This document shows positions 33,622-62,600 of a stretch of DNA of 64,000 nucleotides, piece by piece; the first letter of the stretch is position 1; every line of letters starts with the position of its first letter. The position numbers were made by a program, and so were the translations under genes. The notes beneath the pieces were generated by a model. That model did not search any database. It worked only from the letters and a program-made list of their open reading frames with translations, and was not told the origin of the DNA. Source of the DNA: Nectonema munidae (taxonomy: Eukaryota > Nematomorpha > Nectonematoida > Nectonematidae). Location: the NCBI GenBank assembly GCA_030549495.1, contig JAUIRK010000735.1, forward strand, positions 62,001 through 126,000, written 5' to 3'.

Positions 33622-35258
33622 ATGTCAAAATCAAACAAACGTTTACGTCTAGAGCTTACACTTGAAGATAAAATTAAGCTAATAAAAGATTCTGATAGTG
33701 TTCCAGGATTTTCTCAAAGGCAATTTGCTGAAAAATACAATATTGGCAAATCAACCGTCGGAGATATACTCCGTAAAAAAGACATTTACATAAAAAAAAT
33801 ATGAAACTAATTCAAGTTTGAAAAAAAAAGATTTGATACTAAATGCAAATATGCTGACATTGACGAAGTGTTATGGAAATGGTTCTTTACAGCACGGAGT
33901 AAAAACATACCGATTTCAGGACCTATTTTACAAGAAAAAGCGCTTTTTTTCGCAAATGAATTAAAAATGAATGAATTCAGAGCCTCAAACGGATGGCTTG
34001 AAAGATGGCGTGCTAGATATTCCGTAAATTTCTATAAAATTAGTGGAGAAAAAACCCCTGAAAATACAGAAAATGTAATATCTGAATTTAAAGTGCGTCT
34101 TCAGGCTATTACAAAAGGTTATTCATCTTCTGATATTTTCAATTGTGATGAAACCGTCTTGTTTTTTCGTGCTTTACCAGAAAAAACTCTTTCAGTAAAG
34201 AATCAAAACTGTAAAGGTGGAAAGAAAGCAAAAGAGAGATTAACTGCTATGCTAGCATGCAGCTCAAGTGGCGAAAAACTTAAGCCGGTAGTGATAGGTT
34301 AATTTTTTACGTTTAAATCATGGCCTTGAAATTTAATATTTTTGTTATTTTAGGAAAATCAATTAACCCCAGATGCTTCAAAGGTATTGATAAAGATAAT
34401 TTACCAGTCATATATTTTGCTAATAGAAAATCTTGGATGACGTCTACCTTGTTTACTAGTTGGATAAACAATATTAACAAGGAAATGAAGCATAAGAAAC
34501 GTAACATATTAATGTTCTTAGATAATGCTAAATCCCACTCTACAGATTTAAGATTAAGTAATGTTACTCTCAAATTTTTGCCACCAAACACTACGTATTC
34601 ACTCCAACCTCTTGACCAGGGAATTATAAGATCTTTCAAGTCTTGCTACAGAAAACTGATGATAACTTCACTTCTCACAAAAATTAACGATTCAAGTTCA
34701 GCTAAAGAACTTTGCCAGAGAATTACAGTATTTGATGCTATTCACTGGATTTCAACAGCTTGGGGAAATATTACCCAACAGACAATCAAAAAATGCTTTT
34801 CTTCAGCAGGTTTTAGCTATTTAAATTAAATACATATAGATGAGAGTATTGAAGATAATCTTGATAAGAATGAAAATCAAGCTCATGAACTGGCTAAAGA
34901 GCTTCAAATAGATGAAGTTGATATATATTTTGACAAAGACTTACCAATTGAAGAAGATTCTGATGTCTGGGAAAAGAACTTAGTCTCTGGTCTCCTTTTG
35001 GATTCTGAAAACATGAAAACTAGCAGTGATGATGAAAAAAATGATACTAGTAATGCATTAGTGAAAAATGTAAAAGATTTATCTCTTATTGAAACTCTTC
35101 AACTTCTTAGAAATATTCATGAAAATACTACAGCAAGATCAATATTGCCACAAGTTTCTAAAATCATTACAGACCTTAAAGATTTGATTGTTCAAAAAGG
35201 TAAAAAAAAAATACAAACTACGATGGATCAATATTTAACAACATTTTTGTTTTTTTAA
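33622..35258 (+). pseudogene. Tigger transposase, two lesions and one short intron
   Basis: CENP-B/psq helix-turn-helix (LTLEDKIKLIKD...FSQRQFAEKYNIGKSTV), then the second DNA-binding domain (MNEFRASNGWLERWRARY), then the DDE core: NCDETVLFF (D1), LMFLDNAKSH (D2), LQPLDQGIIRSFKSCYRK (D3). A 56-bp intron (34298-34353, donor GTTAAT, acceptor TTATTTTAG) interrupts KPVVIG|KSINPRC; splicing it restores the frame exactly. Lesions: one extra A in the A8 run at 33792-33799, and an in-frame TAA at 34827-34829, after which the frame stays open to 35258 (acidic C-terminal tail). In Tigger, D1-D3 cut and rejoin DNA at TA. All catalytic residues are present, so decay is recent. Confidence 0.92.
34298..34353 (+). 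other. Intron in Tigger transposase
   Basis: 56 bp, GTTAAT...TTATTTTAG. Splicing joins ATAG to GAAAATC, giving IGKSINPRC, the conserved Tigger sequence at this place. Without splicing both flanking frames stop. Confidence 0.85.
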
Positions 35259-35470
35259 TAAATTTATTAAAAAGCGCACGTATTTTTTAATATAACAATC
35301 GTAATATACTCGAAAATTAGCCCTTGCTATTTTTTGTATCATAAAATAAACTTTTCACCTCCATAAACCGGCCACCTCTATAATCCGGCCGTTTTTTCAG
35401 GTCCCTTAGCTGGCCGGTTTATAGAGGTTTTACTGTATTTACAAAAAAGGCAAATAATCTTTATTTTATC

Positions 35471-35608
35471 GGTGTGAATGAGGTTGGCAAGATTCCTTGA
35501 TTCGGTACCACAAGCTCTAGGGTTCAAATCTAGTATCGAGTATTACATGTTCATAATTCAACACAAGGGTGTAAGTGTGCCTTCTCAATGAAAAAACCCT
35601 AAGGTACC
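35471..35608 (+). mobile_element. Diverged tRNA-like SINE
   Basis: GAGGTTGGCAAGATTCC (A-box-like), TAGGGTTCAAATCTAG (B box), then GTGTGCCTTCTCAATGAAAA and AAGGTACC, matching the 9276-9419 family at the same spacing but with many changes. Confidence 0.6.
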
Positions 35609-38600
35609 TAATGCATACACTGGAGTACAAAAACATAGCAACAATTAGCAAGACATGATTGATGAAAAATTCATAACCAGGATCTTTAGACAGCCTTACT
35701 GGAATTTTATAAAAAAAATTCTTTATATATTATGAATAAAAAATAAATAAAGTTTTTTTTAAAAATAGAATAAATTAACAAATATTGCAAATTTAATTTA
35801 TGTTAACTTGGAATTCAAAATATAGAAAATATAAAGATACCTTTTCCTTCCTTGTGAATATATTTTCTGTCCTAGTTAGATGCTTGAACGAGTTTCAAAA
35901 TTCTGCTTTAACAAACAAAAATTAAATGGTTAAGTATATATAAAAAGAAAACAAAATAATTTATCTGAAAAATATTATGGTTGCAAATTTTTAGATTAAA
36001 ATCCTTCAACAAGTGGGAAAACATTATTGGTGATAACTTAAATAAAAAACATGAAAAGGAATAAAATTAAATATATATGAACAAACAACAAAACCTATTA
36101 ACTTCTGAATATAAAAGATTTTATATTTCATATATATATGAGTCGTTATCTTATTGAAATTTCCACATATATAGAATCCCCATTTTTAAAAACGCATCTT
36201 TTTTTACTATAAAAATATAATTTCTACTTTAATATATTTTTTATATTACTTATTTCTTTTTAAGCGATTGTCCGAAAGTAGCAATAGCTAATTCGCCCCT
36301 AAAAAATTATAAGTTTGTGGAAGCCATATTTTGCATTTTACAGACTATTTTATTTTGAAAAACATTCTAAATTATTGATAATTTAATATTTTTAATATGA
36401 AAAAATAAAATAAAAAAATGATAAACCTATTCTTAAAAATAAAGAATGTTAAATTAATTTCAATTTGTTTAAAGATAAAGTAGATCATCAAAACGGTATG
36501 AATATAAAAATATATTTAATTATAATACAAAAAAATAACAGATAAAATTAAAAAAGTAGCGGATAAAATAAAAAAAGTGGAGAGTAAAATTAAAAAATAG
36601 TGGCTTGTAAATAACGAAACATGATAATTAACAAAAAAGCGCTTAAAAACATAGAAAGAAAGAAATCTTAAAATTACTACTATAATATCATCGTTTGAAA
36701 TTAGTACACTCCATCTCCATTTAACTTTTTAGAATGATACAAATTAAAAATAAAACAATAAAAAATAAAACATTTTATTTTTATTTTTTTTTGTGATCCT
36801 TAATATACTTTTGCACTCTCAATAGTTGTGTTTTTTATAAAGTTATGTTTTTAAGAGTTATTTTCAAAGGTAACAAATTTTCTGTTTTTATTTTATATTT
36901 TTTTAATAAAAGGACAAAACAACAGCTTTCAAACTGTGTCAATTTCAAATCAATCAAAATAATAGCAATTTGAAGCATGTTGTGTTAAAATAAATAAACA
37001 ATGGTAGACAAAATTAATTGATAGTAATTTCGAATCAATTGATAGTTCAGATTCGGGTATTTAATCTATTCTTACAAGATCGCTAACTAGATTGGTAAAA
37101 TAAATTTAAAAACTTTTACATACACATTGTATTTTAACTCTAATGATATATATTATTATCTTTTTATGGACTTCATTTTCTATATAAAAATTTTCCAAAA
37201 TACAAAATCTTACTTTTGCTAATATTAGATTTCCCATTTAATATTTTTAATATAGTTCATTTTGATTTCATTTCTTAAAAACTTGTTTTTCTTGCTAATT
37301 GTCAACTAAAATCATATTTAATCAGGAATAACTATTATATAGGAGAAACTTGCTAATTTTATAGATAGAGAGTGTAAACTGAATTCGTTTTAAATACTTT
37401 TTATCACATTCAAATAGCAGCAATGGTTTCCACTAGATTTTTTAAATCAAATATAGGACAAATCTATATATTTTCTGGTTATTCTATATAACACGCAGTG
37501 AATAAACTATTTTTGAAATTTTCATATTGAATCGCTTGTTCTTATAAAAAGTTCAAAATTTTTGTAAAAAATGAAAAGATACATTTTACGTTTTATCACT
37601 GGAGGTCAAAATATTCTTTTATCATTATCAATATTTTATAAATAAGATACAATATTTTAATTAAAGCGAAACATAGTTTTACACCTCAATAGGTATAAAA
37701 TTAAATTTATTCAAAAATTAACTGCTTTCATATTTTAAGAATCACTTAGGGCAAAACTAAATAATGCTAAGTTGTATAAGCATAACATTTTTGATATTTT
37801 CCCATTCGACATAAATCATCTACGATATTATTTATGGTAAAATGACAAACCATAAAAATAGAACAACGCACAAAGTAAGAGGCCACATGTTAAACACTAA
37901 ATTACAACACATACAAACAACAGGCCTATCTTACAATTTAGTTCAAATTACTACATATGCATAATTTAAAATTGAAAAGCTTGTGCCCCAAAATTTAATA
38001 GGTAGCGCGGGCTATGGTTTATTTTGTCGTACGGTTATACTAAATAAATAATAAATAATTTGTTCTAACCAATGCATGTAGACAATTAAAGCAGATTATA
38101 GGTGGACAATCATTTGAAATATATAAATGACCAATGTGAAGACATTCGTAGTGATATGTAAAATTACACATAAGACATGTGATGTTTTCATATCTAAAAG
38201 GTATAGTTTTAGAATATTAAAATATAGCTTTTAAATTAAAATTGCCTTTTTTTTGAACTGTAATGAAAGGTAATGATAAGTATGAACTGTAATGAAGATT
38301 CTTTTCAAAATTTTAAATAAGTTAAATATTAAAAAAAAAAGATATCAAATTATTAAAAAAAGAAAGATACAAGTTTTTACTTGAAATTAGTTTGTGCCCA
38401 CGAATTACAGGCAGCGTATAATTTAACCGGTATCGCATCGCATTTTGCGATGCAAAATCGGAGATTTGCTATGCAATTTTCAAATGTGACGCGGGCTGAG
38501 CGTGGTGTGTGCGCGACTGTGATGATCGATCAGCTGTTCAATGCATATAGCCTTGATTATCTGTTGTTTAAATTGTTTTCATTTTTTTAAAGACATTATT

Positions 38601-38640
38601 TTTAGTGTTTATTTGTATGTGGATTATTTCGAACAAAATG
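35609..38640. other. Gene-free stretch
   Basis: About 3 kb of very AT-rich DNA. A less AT-rich patch at 38381-38560 has a short open frame and the word GCATCGCATTTTGCGATGC, a perfect short palindrome; it may belong to the hAT element that follows. No other feature is supported. Confidence 0.4.
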
Positions 38641-40440
38641 ACAAGTGGTGTAAAATTGTATAATGTTTAAAAATGGGCAAAAGAACTTGATCCTAAGAAA
38701 GAATGGCTAAAGTATTCAGAGACAAATGGCATGGTGCACACAATATCTTGTGATTTATGTCAAAAACATGAGACAAAGTTGAACGCACTCAAAAATTTTA
38801 GTCCCTCTTTCATAGTAGGCATCAACAACACTGCCAGAAAGACAATGTTGTCAAACATTCAAAGTCCGATATGCATGGCAAAGCTTTAAATCTGAACACA
38901 AACCTGCATCCATCATAGATATTACTCCTATTTGGAGATGTGTATCCTCTGCTTTTGTTGAAGAGGAGCAAAAAGTTGCAAAACTGATAGATATTAGCTA
39001 TGATTTGGCAAAAGAAGAATTGCCGTTTAGTAAATATCAAAAAATTGGAGAACTAGAACTACGTCATGGTGTACAGTTAAGCCAGACATACTTGAATGAA
39101 CCAAAGTGTCAAGAATTTACTCACTGTATTGGTGAGACTATGCAAGATGAACTTGTGCAAAGCTTAGTCAAAGCTAAATACTTTCCTGTGATGCTTGATA
39201 GTGCCACTGATGTTAGCACCATTGAATAAGAGGTGATCTTTGTTTTGTTTATTGATGAACAAGGTTGTGTGCAAACTAGGTTCTTGTGATTAAAAAATGT
39301 TAGCCATGCTAATGGCGAAGGCTTAAAACATGCGCTTGAAGACTATTTTATGAGTCTTGGTATCAAAAATTGTGATTCTCAACTGGTTGGCTTTGCCGCA
39401 GGTGGTACAAGTGTGAATTTTGGTTACAAAAAAGGATTAATTTCTCTGCTTAGACTAGCTAGTCCGTGGCTAATAACCATCCACTGTTTGAACCACAGAC
39501 TTGAACTGGCAGCAAGAGATGCTTTTAGTGGCACTTATATTGATGAGATTCTAACTATGCTAAATAAGCTCTATGCTCTATACCATAGAAGTCCGAAACG
39601 AATCCGTGAGATAAAAACGTTTGCTGACATCATGGATGAGCAAATTATTATGCTACAAAGGGCAAATGGTACCAGATGGTTGTAACACAAGAGACGTGCT
39701 TGTGAAAGTCTCATCCCAGGGTATTCAGTCGTCGTTGCTCACTTAGAAAATTGTGCTGAAGATGCCTCAACTCCAAAAGCTGAACAGGCTAAACTGAAGG
39801 ACCATCTTCGCAGGTTAAAAAGTGCCAAGTTTGTTCTCTACCTTATTTTTTTCAAAGATTTGCTCATACTTTTGTCCAATCTGTCTCTCTATCTTCAAAA
39901 AGACAGTGTGGATCTTTTGCAAGCCCAAGCTTTACTCGACACTTTTTACAATAAACTGAATTCAGATGATACGTCTCCACTACCACCTGCCATTCAACAT
40001 ATTGACACCAGTCTCAATGAGAAATCTCCGCCAGCCTTTAAAGAAGTTATCCTAACATCTAATGGCCTTTCTGGTGACAACCTAGAGGACAGAAATGTCA
40101 TTTTCGAGTCAATCTCAGATTGTGTTCATAGAAGTTTTGATGATCTAAAGATAACCCTGTTCTTGGGTCACTGGCAATATTGGATACAGGCAGTTGGCCT
40201 ACTAGCAGTGATGAACTCAATTTATTTGATCATAATGAACTTTTTGTTCTGTTCAAACACTTCAAATTGTTGCTTGAGAAAAAAAGGGTAGACATTGACG
40301 GTGTGTTCTTAGAATGGTATCAATTTAAAGCTTTTCGCAGCAAAACGTTGTCACATCTCAACAGACAGGATCTTTGGAAATCCTTTCTCTCCACATACAG
40401 ATACAATTACCCCAATCTAGCCCATATCCAACGCTAAAGT
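38641..40440 (+). pseudogene. hAT-type transposase pseudogene (BED-finger, ZNF862-like)
   Basis: Reading pieces in order: KWAKELDPKKEWLKYSETNG, ISCDLCQKHETKL (zinc-finger cysteines), HSKSDMHGKALNLNT (finger His), ELVQSLVKAKYFPVMLDSAT (first catalytic Asp region), CLNHRLELAARDAF (conserved CxxH of hAT), RANGTRWL (conserved RW), and a helical region to about 40440. The layout fits hAT proteins of the ZNF862/KIAA-like type (from memory). In-frame stops at 39227, near 39288 and at 39683, plus frame changes near 38820 and 40200, make it inactive. I could not find its terminal repeats. Confidence 0.7.
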
Positions 40441-43084
40441 ATCCAACGCTTTGACCACTTGCTTCGCATATCCATGAAAGGTCCAGAACTCACCAACTTC
40501 AACTCAGCACCTGCAGTAAAATGTTTTTTTCAACAAAAAAGTCGTCATCCCCAAGTGCAACCGTATGGAGAAAAGCGCAAAGCAGAAGAGAAGGAGGAGC
40601 AGCAACTTACTAAAAACCTTGTGTGTAGACTTTAAAATCATCTTCTTTAAATGTAAATTTTACCCTGATTACAGGAACCCTCAATTAACATGGTTGACAA
40701 AATTAGGTATAAAATTTAAATTAGTCACAATAAAATGAAATTGTGAACACTAATAAATGTAATAATTATCCTTCCCTCAAACTAAATTCAAATAAGATCT
40801 TAAACATTTCTCCACCACAGAATCAAAATAAAAATGTCAACTACACACAAACTAATCAAGGCTGAATAATCACTCTTCTTCATATTCTCATAAAATCAGC
40901 CCTGGAACACATATTTATCCCTTATGAAATCAACAACACAAAACGTTACTTTTTTCATTTATTTTTAAAGAATTGACTATAGTTTCCAAATTTCCAGCAA
41001 CCAAAGCTGGTTAAAACATTTGAAACCAAACTGGCTTAAAATCAAAAGAATCGGATTTATAAGTTGAGTTTAGGTTTACAATTAGTCTTAGGATAAGCAT
41101 CAGGGTTATTTATCTTAAAATTTAGTAAACTTAGTCCCTGCCGTTTTGATTTTCGGGTTTTTGAACAAGAACCGCTATTTTAATATTGAAAGCAGCAAAC
41201 TATTAATTTTGAAAGTGTTTATAGAATTTTTACTATTGTACATTTGTCAAAAGTTTAAGTACAGTTGAAGACTCGTTAGGCTTGACACTAGAAAAGCCAT
41301 GGGGTCGCATAGAACCTCAAACCAAGCATTTTTTATTAAAACTATTTATTATCAAGGCGTAAGATTTTCCGACAAAAAATATTTTCCAACAATATTATTG
41401 ATCCCTTGTATATCATTATGGAGAAAAAATATAAAGAAATTATAATAGACGTATGGTGCGACCCAGAAATTAATTCTGAGAAAGTTGATTGCTACACGAG
41501 TAAATAAGGTAGCTATTAATATTTAAAATATATCTCTTACTTATATTTGTTATGAGATAAAACAAATATTATCTATAAATTTAAAATCACACATGGTGTT
41601 CACATGTTATCTTAATATGAATATGACAACTCATGTCAAAATTAAAATTTTTAACACATTTCCAAGTATGCTGAATTTAGTGAGATGTTCATTTTTTTTA
41701 ATAAAAATCAATCAAACCTCTCAAATATATACTTCAAAATAAATTCTATTTACAGTACTTCTCTGCCAACTAACTTATTTTTTTTATTTATTCGGTAAAC
41801 CGGCTTTTGATATTTAATCCACTCAAAATATTTCACCTGTCACTAAACGGCAGGTTGGTAGTCTCCATACTTCATTTTTTCTATACTTTATAAACTATGT
41901 AATTTTGCTATTCATTGTAGAATTAATCGTTCATATAGTTTTACTTCCATCAAAAATTAACTTACTGCAACATAACCTTTTTTAAAAATTTATTTACAAC
42001 AGACTTAGTCGAATCACAGAGATTTCCTATTCAAAATTTTATCATGTGCTTTTTTATCAGATGATATGAACAGATACTCAGTTTAAATATTTGTCAACCA
42101 ATCCCAGTTCAAAAAAATTTTCATCATGAAATCGTTCGTGATTTTCATTGTTCAATTACAGAAAGTTGTCGATCTTCATAATCTAGAAGATTCTCTTTTT
42201 CAACCCAAAGAAAAAAGATGACAAATTAATTTCAAATTCTAAAATTATCTTGATAGTGACTAAATCTTCACATATTGCCATCTGTGACACTATTAATAAA
42301 TCAGATCGATTGGAAATTTTCAGATTTTCTATCGATCTTAATGAAATGATTATTGTAATCTTAGCTGTTAGGCTATAGATTTAAAGATTTTTCATCCAGT
42401 GAAGAACTTCTTAAAATTTTGTAGCTCTCCATAAGTCTATTACTCTGATCATTTAAAGCGAAGCCCTAGGAGTTTATATTAAGTTTCTTTTGATCAAACG
42501 TCCTCCTCTCTTATATTTGTTTTCAGTTTATTATTATTTTTTCTAAATAATTATTTCATACTAAACAGGATTGAAAATTATATGTGTACAAATTTAAGTT
42601 TTATTAAAAAATTATGTGTACTATTTAACAACTAATAGCGATTTTTCGAAAAAATTTAACATAAGTGTTTTTTTGAAAAATACTTATTTTGAGACAACAT
42701 AACTAATAGATATTTTCTTATCGTATTATCTAAAATTTAGTATAAAAATAAAAAAAAGCATAATCGATTTAGTTAAAAAATTGAAGGATATTTTAGAAAC
42801 AAATTTATCGACAATCAAAATTTTGATTGATGATTTTTATCAATAATATAATAGATATAAATGCCTTATGCGCTTGAAGCTGTATAGAAATATACATTTT
42901 TAAAACTGTATTTAAATTAGACGCTGTTATAAATTATACAGGGATAAATAGAATTTTAGTTTGATTAATTGCTATATGAATTATTTTTAGTATAATAGAT
43001 CAATACAAAAGATGATTTCATAAGAAAATTTTTATTATAAACTGAATCTATAATAATGATTCCAATCAAAAAGTTGCACACTCT
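40441..43084. other. Gene-free stretch
   Basis: AT-rich with only short unconserved frames. 41620-41700 shares two words with 12395-12480, and 42110-42420 is similar to the first 240 bp of the window. Nothing coding is recognised. Confidence 0.4.
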
Positions 43085-44185
43085 GATTTCAGAAATGTCA
43101 AATTTGCTTGATAATTGCACATGTTCTTATAGTCTAATTACAAAAACTAAGTCCATATCATAGTAGATTTTTCGGGATAATTTTCAGGCATACATGACTC
43201 ATTTGATTTGCTCTTTTAGAAATTTTTAAACTCAAATTACAAAAACTGAGTCCAGAATGAAACTAGTATGGCCAATTTGATATAAAAACAGATATTTTAT
43301 TTAAAATTTGGATAATATTTTTAAAAACAGATTTTAGAGGTAAAACGCAAATTTGGTTGAAACTTTGAAATATTTTCAAAACCTGAATGCAAAAACTGAG
43401 TCTAGAAATGAAACGAGCATGGTCGATTTGGTATAAAAAGAGACATTTTATTTAAAATTAAAAAAAGATTTAGAAACAGTCTTCAGACATAACCTATAAT
43501 TTGATTTCAGATATTTTCAAAACCAAAATGAAAAAACTTGCACCAGAAATGAAACCAACATGGTTGATTTGGCATAATAACTTATATTTAATCTAAAATT
43601 TGATAAAATATTTTTGGAGACAGTTTTCAAACTTAAACTGCAAATTTGATTAACAGTCAGATATTTTCAAACTTTAAATGTAAAATCTTAGTCTAGAAAT
43701 ATAACCAGCATGGCCGATTTGAAAGAAGGGAGATACTTTATTTTAAATTTCAAAAATATTTTGTAGAAAGTTTTTAGACCTAAACTGGAACATTTATTGA
43801 CAGTTTCAAATATTTTGACACCATATTTGCGAAAAATGAGTACGGAAATGAAATCAGCAAAATTGATATAGCATAAAATATATATTTCATGTAAAATTTG
43901 AGAGAACATTTTTGTAGAGTTATCACTTATCAGACATAAACCACAAATTTGATTGACACTGTAAGATATTTTCAAACCTTAAATGGAAAAACTAAGTTCA
44001 GAAATGAAACCAACATGGTCGATTTAGTATAGAAACATATATTTAATGTAAAATTTGAATGAATATTTTTGGAAACAATTTTTAGATGTAAACCGCAAAT
44101 TTGATTGATACTTTCAGATATTTTCAAAGTTAAATGCAAACATTAAGTCCAGAAATGAAACCAGCCATGTCCGTAATCCTCCCCT
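43085..44185. repeat. Degenerate tandem array, ~148-bp unit, about seven copies
   Basis: A block containing AGAAATGAAACCAACATGGT-like sequence then CGATTTGG(T/C)ATA recurs near 43254, 43402, 43543, 43692, 43838, 43999 and 44151. The spacing is 141-158 bp. Between blocks, ATTTAAAATTTG, a TTTTTAGA-CTAAACCGCAAATTTG stretch and AGATATTTTCAAA recur in the same order. The copies are considerably diverged. An outlying 1.5 copies lie at 45930-46175. Confidence 0.85.
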
Positions 44186-45544
44186 TTCAATACTCATAAA
44201 TTCAAAAAATTTGAGGACTTTTAAGCAATATTATTTTTATCAACTTTCAAGTTAAAATATAACAAAAAAGGTTTATATTTAATAACCTCTATTTATAAAA
44301 AAAAGGTGTATATTAAAATATGTAAAAATTGTTGCCTCCTAATCTAATCAAAGTGAAACTTTTAGTGAAAATAATATTTTTTTATAGCTTTTGCAATAGT
44401 GTCGCGACTTTTTTCGACATAAAAAATTATAATATCAAAACTAATAATTTGTTTAAAGCGATATATAGTGTTTATAAATAAAATATACTACAAAAAGACA
44501 TTGACAAATAAAAGTTATAAATTAAAAAAATTGTTTCAGTATTTATTTAAAAAAATATTTACACCGCGACTCATAACTGATCTTTTAATATTTACCTGCC
44601 AAACATTATGTTCCCATTAGCTTAGTAGCATCGAATTACTTACAATCCATTCCTTTTATTGTAACATGAAACAAGATATAACACACAAATGAATTAGGTA
44701 TCATCTACAAAAAGGTATCCATATTTCAGTTGAAACAAACGTAAACTAATAAACTCAAATCAATTACCCTTTGCGAACACAATTCTTCAAAAATTACTTC
44801 AGCACACACCACCAATGCCTTTAGATTAGCAACACATATTAAACACTCATAATTCTCGCCATCATTTTATCACGGAGATACACACATTATTCACATGCTA
44901 TATACTTTGCACCGATCCGAAACGTAAGGATTCATGGATCCAATCTTCAAAAACTTTCGAAGAAACAGAACCAAGTATAAAAAATTTGTTAATATAAGAT
45001 AGTAATTAATAAAGAAAATAATTTATTGAGAAGAATAATATACATGGAAATAAAATATCAAATGTGTAAAACAATATACTTATAGCTGAAAAAAATTTGA
45101 CGGTATTGATTTCTATATTTTTTGTTTATATCGGGATAAAAATGTTTTGGAGTTTTTTGCACAATAAAAATTTGTCTCTTTCTTACATTTTTGAATAATT
45201 AAGTAAATACTTAAAAATTTTAACAAATTATTTAAAATTTATAATTAAAAAAATTGTTTTAAAAAAGACTTATTTTTTGTCAAAAAAAGAAATTATCTTA
45301 ATCCTGATTAATTTCTTCAATCAAATCTAAGATACTTTTAAGCTTCTCATTATTTTATTTTATCAATCAAAATCAAATTAATGAAGTAAAGTGAATTCAA
45401 TCAAATGTTCAGTTTTATTGATTTCATGATGTGAGGCGGTTGAAAAAATACAAAACTTAGGCCTTTCCTGATAAACATTAACAGAAAATACTTGATGAGA
45501 GGAGATTACAAATCCTTTAGTGTTTTGTAAATAGATAAGATGTA
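44186..45544. other. Gene-free stretch 3' of RAD51
   Basis: AT-rich, with no recognisable gene. The RAD51 3' end is just to the right. Confidence 0.45.
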
Positions 45545-45550
45545 TTTATT
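45545..45550 (-). promoter_or_regulatory. RAD51 polyadenylation signal
   Basis: AATAAA on the minus strand, 21 nt past the RAD51 stop codon. Confidence 0.7.
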
Positions 45551-45570
45551 TATAAATGTCATTATTTTTG

Positions 45571-61031
<15,461 letters not shown>

Positions 61032-61699
61032 TATGCTAATTTTTTAGAATTTCAAAAGTTTACATCTTAAATATACGAAAAAAAATTTAAAAATAACTTG
61101 GACAAAATCAACCCCAAATTAAAGTAAAAATATCATTTTTTATCCATTATTATAAAAGATAAAAATATCAATTATAAAATTAAATAAAATTGTTTTTAAA
61201 TATATTTTCATATACTTTACACAAGAGTTTGTTCTGAAACCAATTTTTACATATTTTTGGAAGAATTTTTGAATAAAAGGACTTTATATTTGTCACATAA
61301 AAATGTCTTTACATGATTAAATAATTATTTTAGTGATTTGTAAATTTGGTAACAACCTATTTTTTATCTCTACATGGCTACTATTACTAAAAATTCGTTA
61401 TAATTTAAAATTAAACAAGCTTTAATTTGAATTTTTGTCTTTTAAATAGAAACATGGTTGACAAAGACTTATTTTTCTGCCACTTAATTTTTCAAAAAAT
61501 TTGAAATTGTAGCTGTTGATGAAGGGAGTTACTAATTTATGCTAAGAAACTTTCTTAAAATTCAATTATCTATGTTTTTGATTTATAGATTATTTAAATC
61601 TTATTATATATTTGTAATTCATATAAGGAATTGGAATTTAAAAATAAATTTATTTTACACTATCTGACAAATAGATGTCTAATCCTTCAACACAAAAAA
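61032..61699. promoter_or_regulatory. Region upstream of RAD51
   Basis: AT-rich with no recognisable motif I can defend. It must hold the RAD51 promoter unless a non-coding first exon lies further away. Confidence 0.3.
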
Positions 61700-62600
61700 A
61701 TCATTTATAAAAATCTTAAGGCTAACAACTCCTCCTCGAGGTTGTCTATCACACATTCAATCGCTTTTCCTAATAAACCCTATACTTGACACAATTTCAA
61801 TAGGTGCTCTTTTGTTCTTTTTTTCTCTTTCTCCAGCAACAATGAATGTATAAATATTTACAAATCAAAATCACTTTTAACATCGCTCTTTCCCATATCA
61901 TCCACATACAAATTTCATTTTAACTATAACAGAACGTAACTCATATACTTAACTCATAATCATATCGCTCTTCTTAGCTATAGACTTCATTCATAAAAAC
62001 CTTCATTAACTTCAAAAATTCCCTAATAAAGGACTCTTCTTTTCTGACTTGCAAAATCTCATTAACAACTTCGCCTTAATCGTGAAGTTCCACTATCAAC
62101 CTTTAATCTCCCATCAAAATTTCCGATATATTTGAAATCAAAATATATTGGTGTCCAGCGCATAGCGGCATCCTAGAGAATGAATTTATAGATAACTTTG
62201 ACAAAACCCCTAAATGAGATCAAACTCTCCCTAACCCAGTAAGATTATTCTATTCTCCCTTTCACAAAGAAATCATAAACAACTTATATAAGCAAAGGCA
62301 ATGATTTGCATAAATAATATCATCCTCTTTCCTCCCACTTCCTTATAACACTCTGTTTTATAAAATTTGGAGAAAGCATAACACTACCTTTTCACGTCCA
62401 ATTATATGATGGTTTATTTGACACAGCCCATGGAAAGCATATCTAAATCGAATATCACTTGCATCTGACACTTATTTTGTCCTCATTGCCCATCACATGA
62501 AACTATTTTATTGCCCCATTCTTCAAAGAACCTTTGACAGCTTCATATCCGAATCAGAATCTACACTAAACATAATACCTACTATAATCTTCATCTCACT
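61700..62600 (+). pseudogene. LINE 3' remnant (RNase H domain and terminal Cys/His region)
   Basis: Frames on the plus strand contain YWCPAHSGILENEFIDNF (the WxPxHSGxxxNExxD block of retroelement RNase H) near 62149. Further on are FYKIWRKHNTT, SRPIIWWFI-like, SLASDTY and CPHCPSHET (the C-terminal zinc knuckle of Jockey/R1-type LINEs). Stops and frameshifts are frequent. No reverse-transcriptase core is visible upstream in readable form. Confidence 0.6.

Larger units (their letters stand above)
32808..35435 (+). mobile_element. Tigger (pogo-type) transposon, nearly full-length
   Basis: Inverted ends CAGTAAAACCTCTCTAAACC (left) and CAGTAAAACCTCTATAAACC (right, reverse complement), continuing CGGCCA on both sides, flanked by TA at 32806-32807 and 35436-35437. 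These are diagnostic of Tigger elements. It is 2,628 bp, with one plus-strand transposase gene carrying two lesions. It lies immediately upstream of RTCB in the opposite orientation. Confidence 0.95.

Noticed and set aside
43688-43975. 95-codon minus frame in the tandem array
   Set aside because: Not kept in the other repeat units; chance frame.
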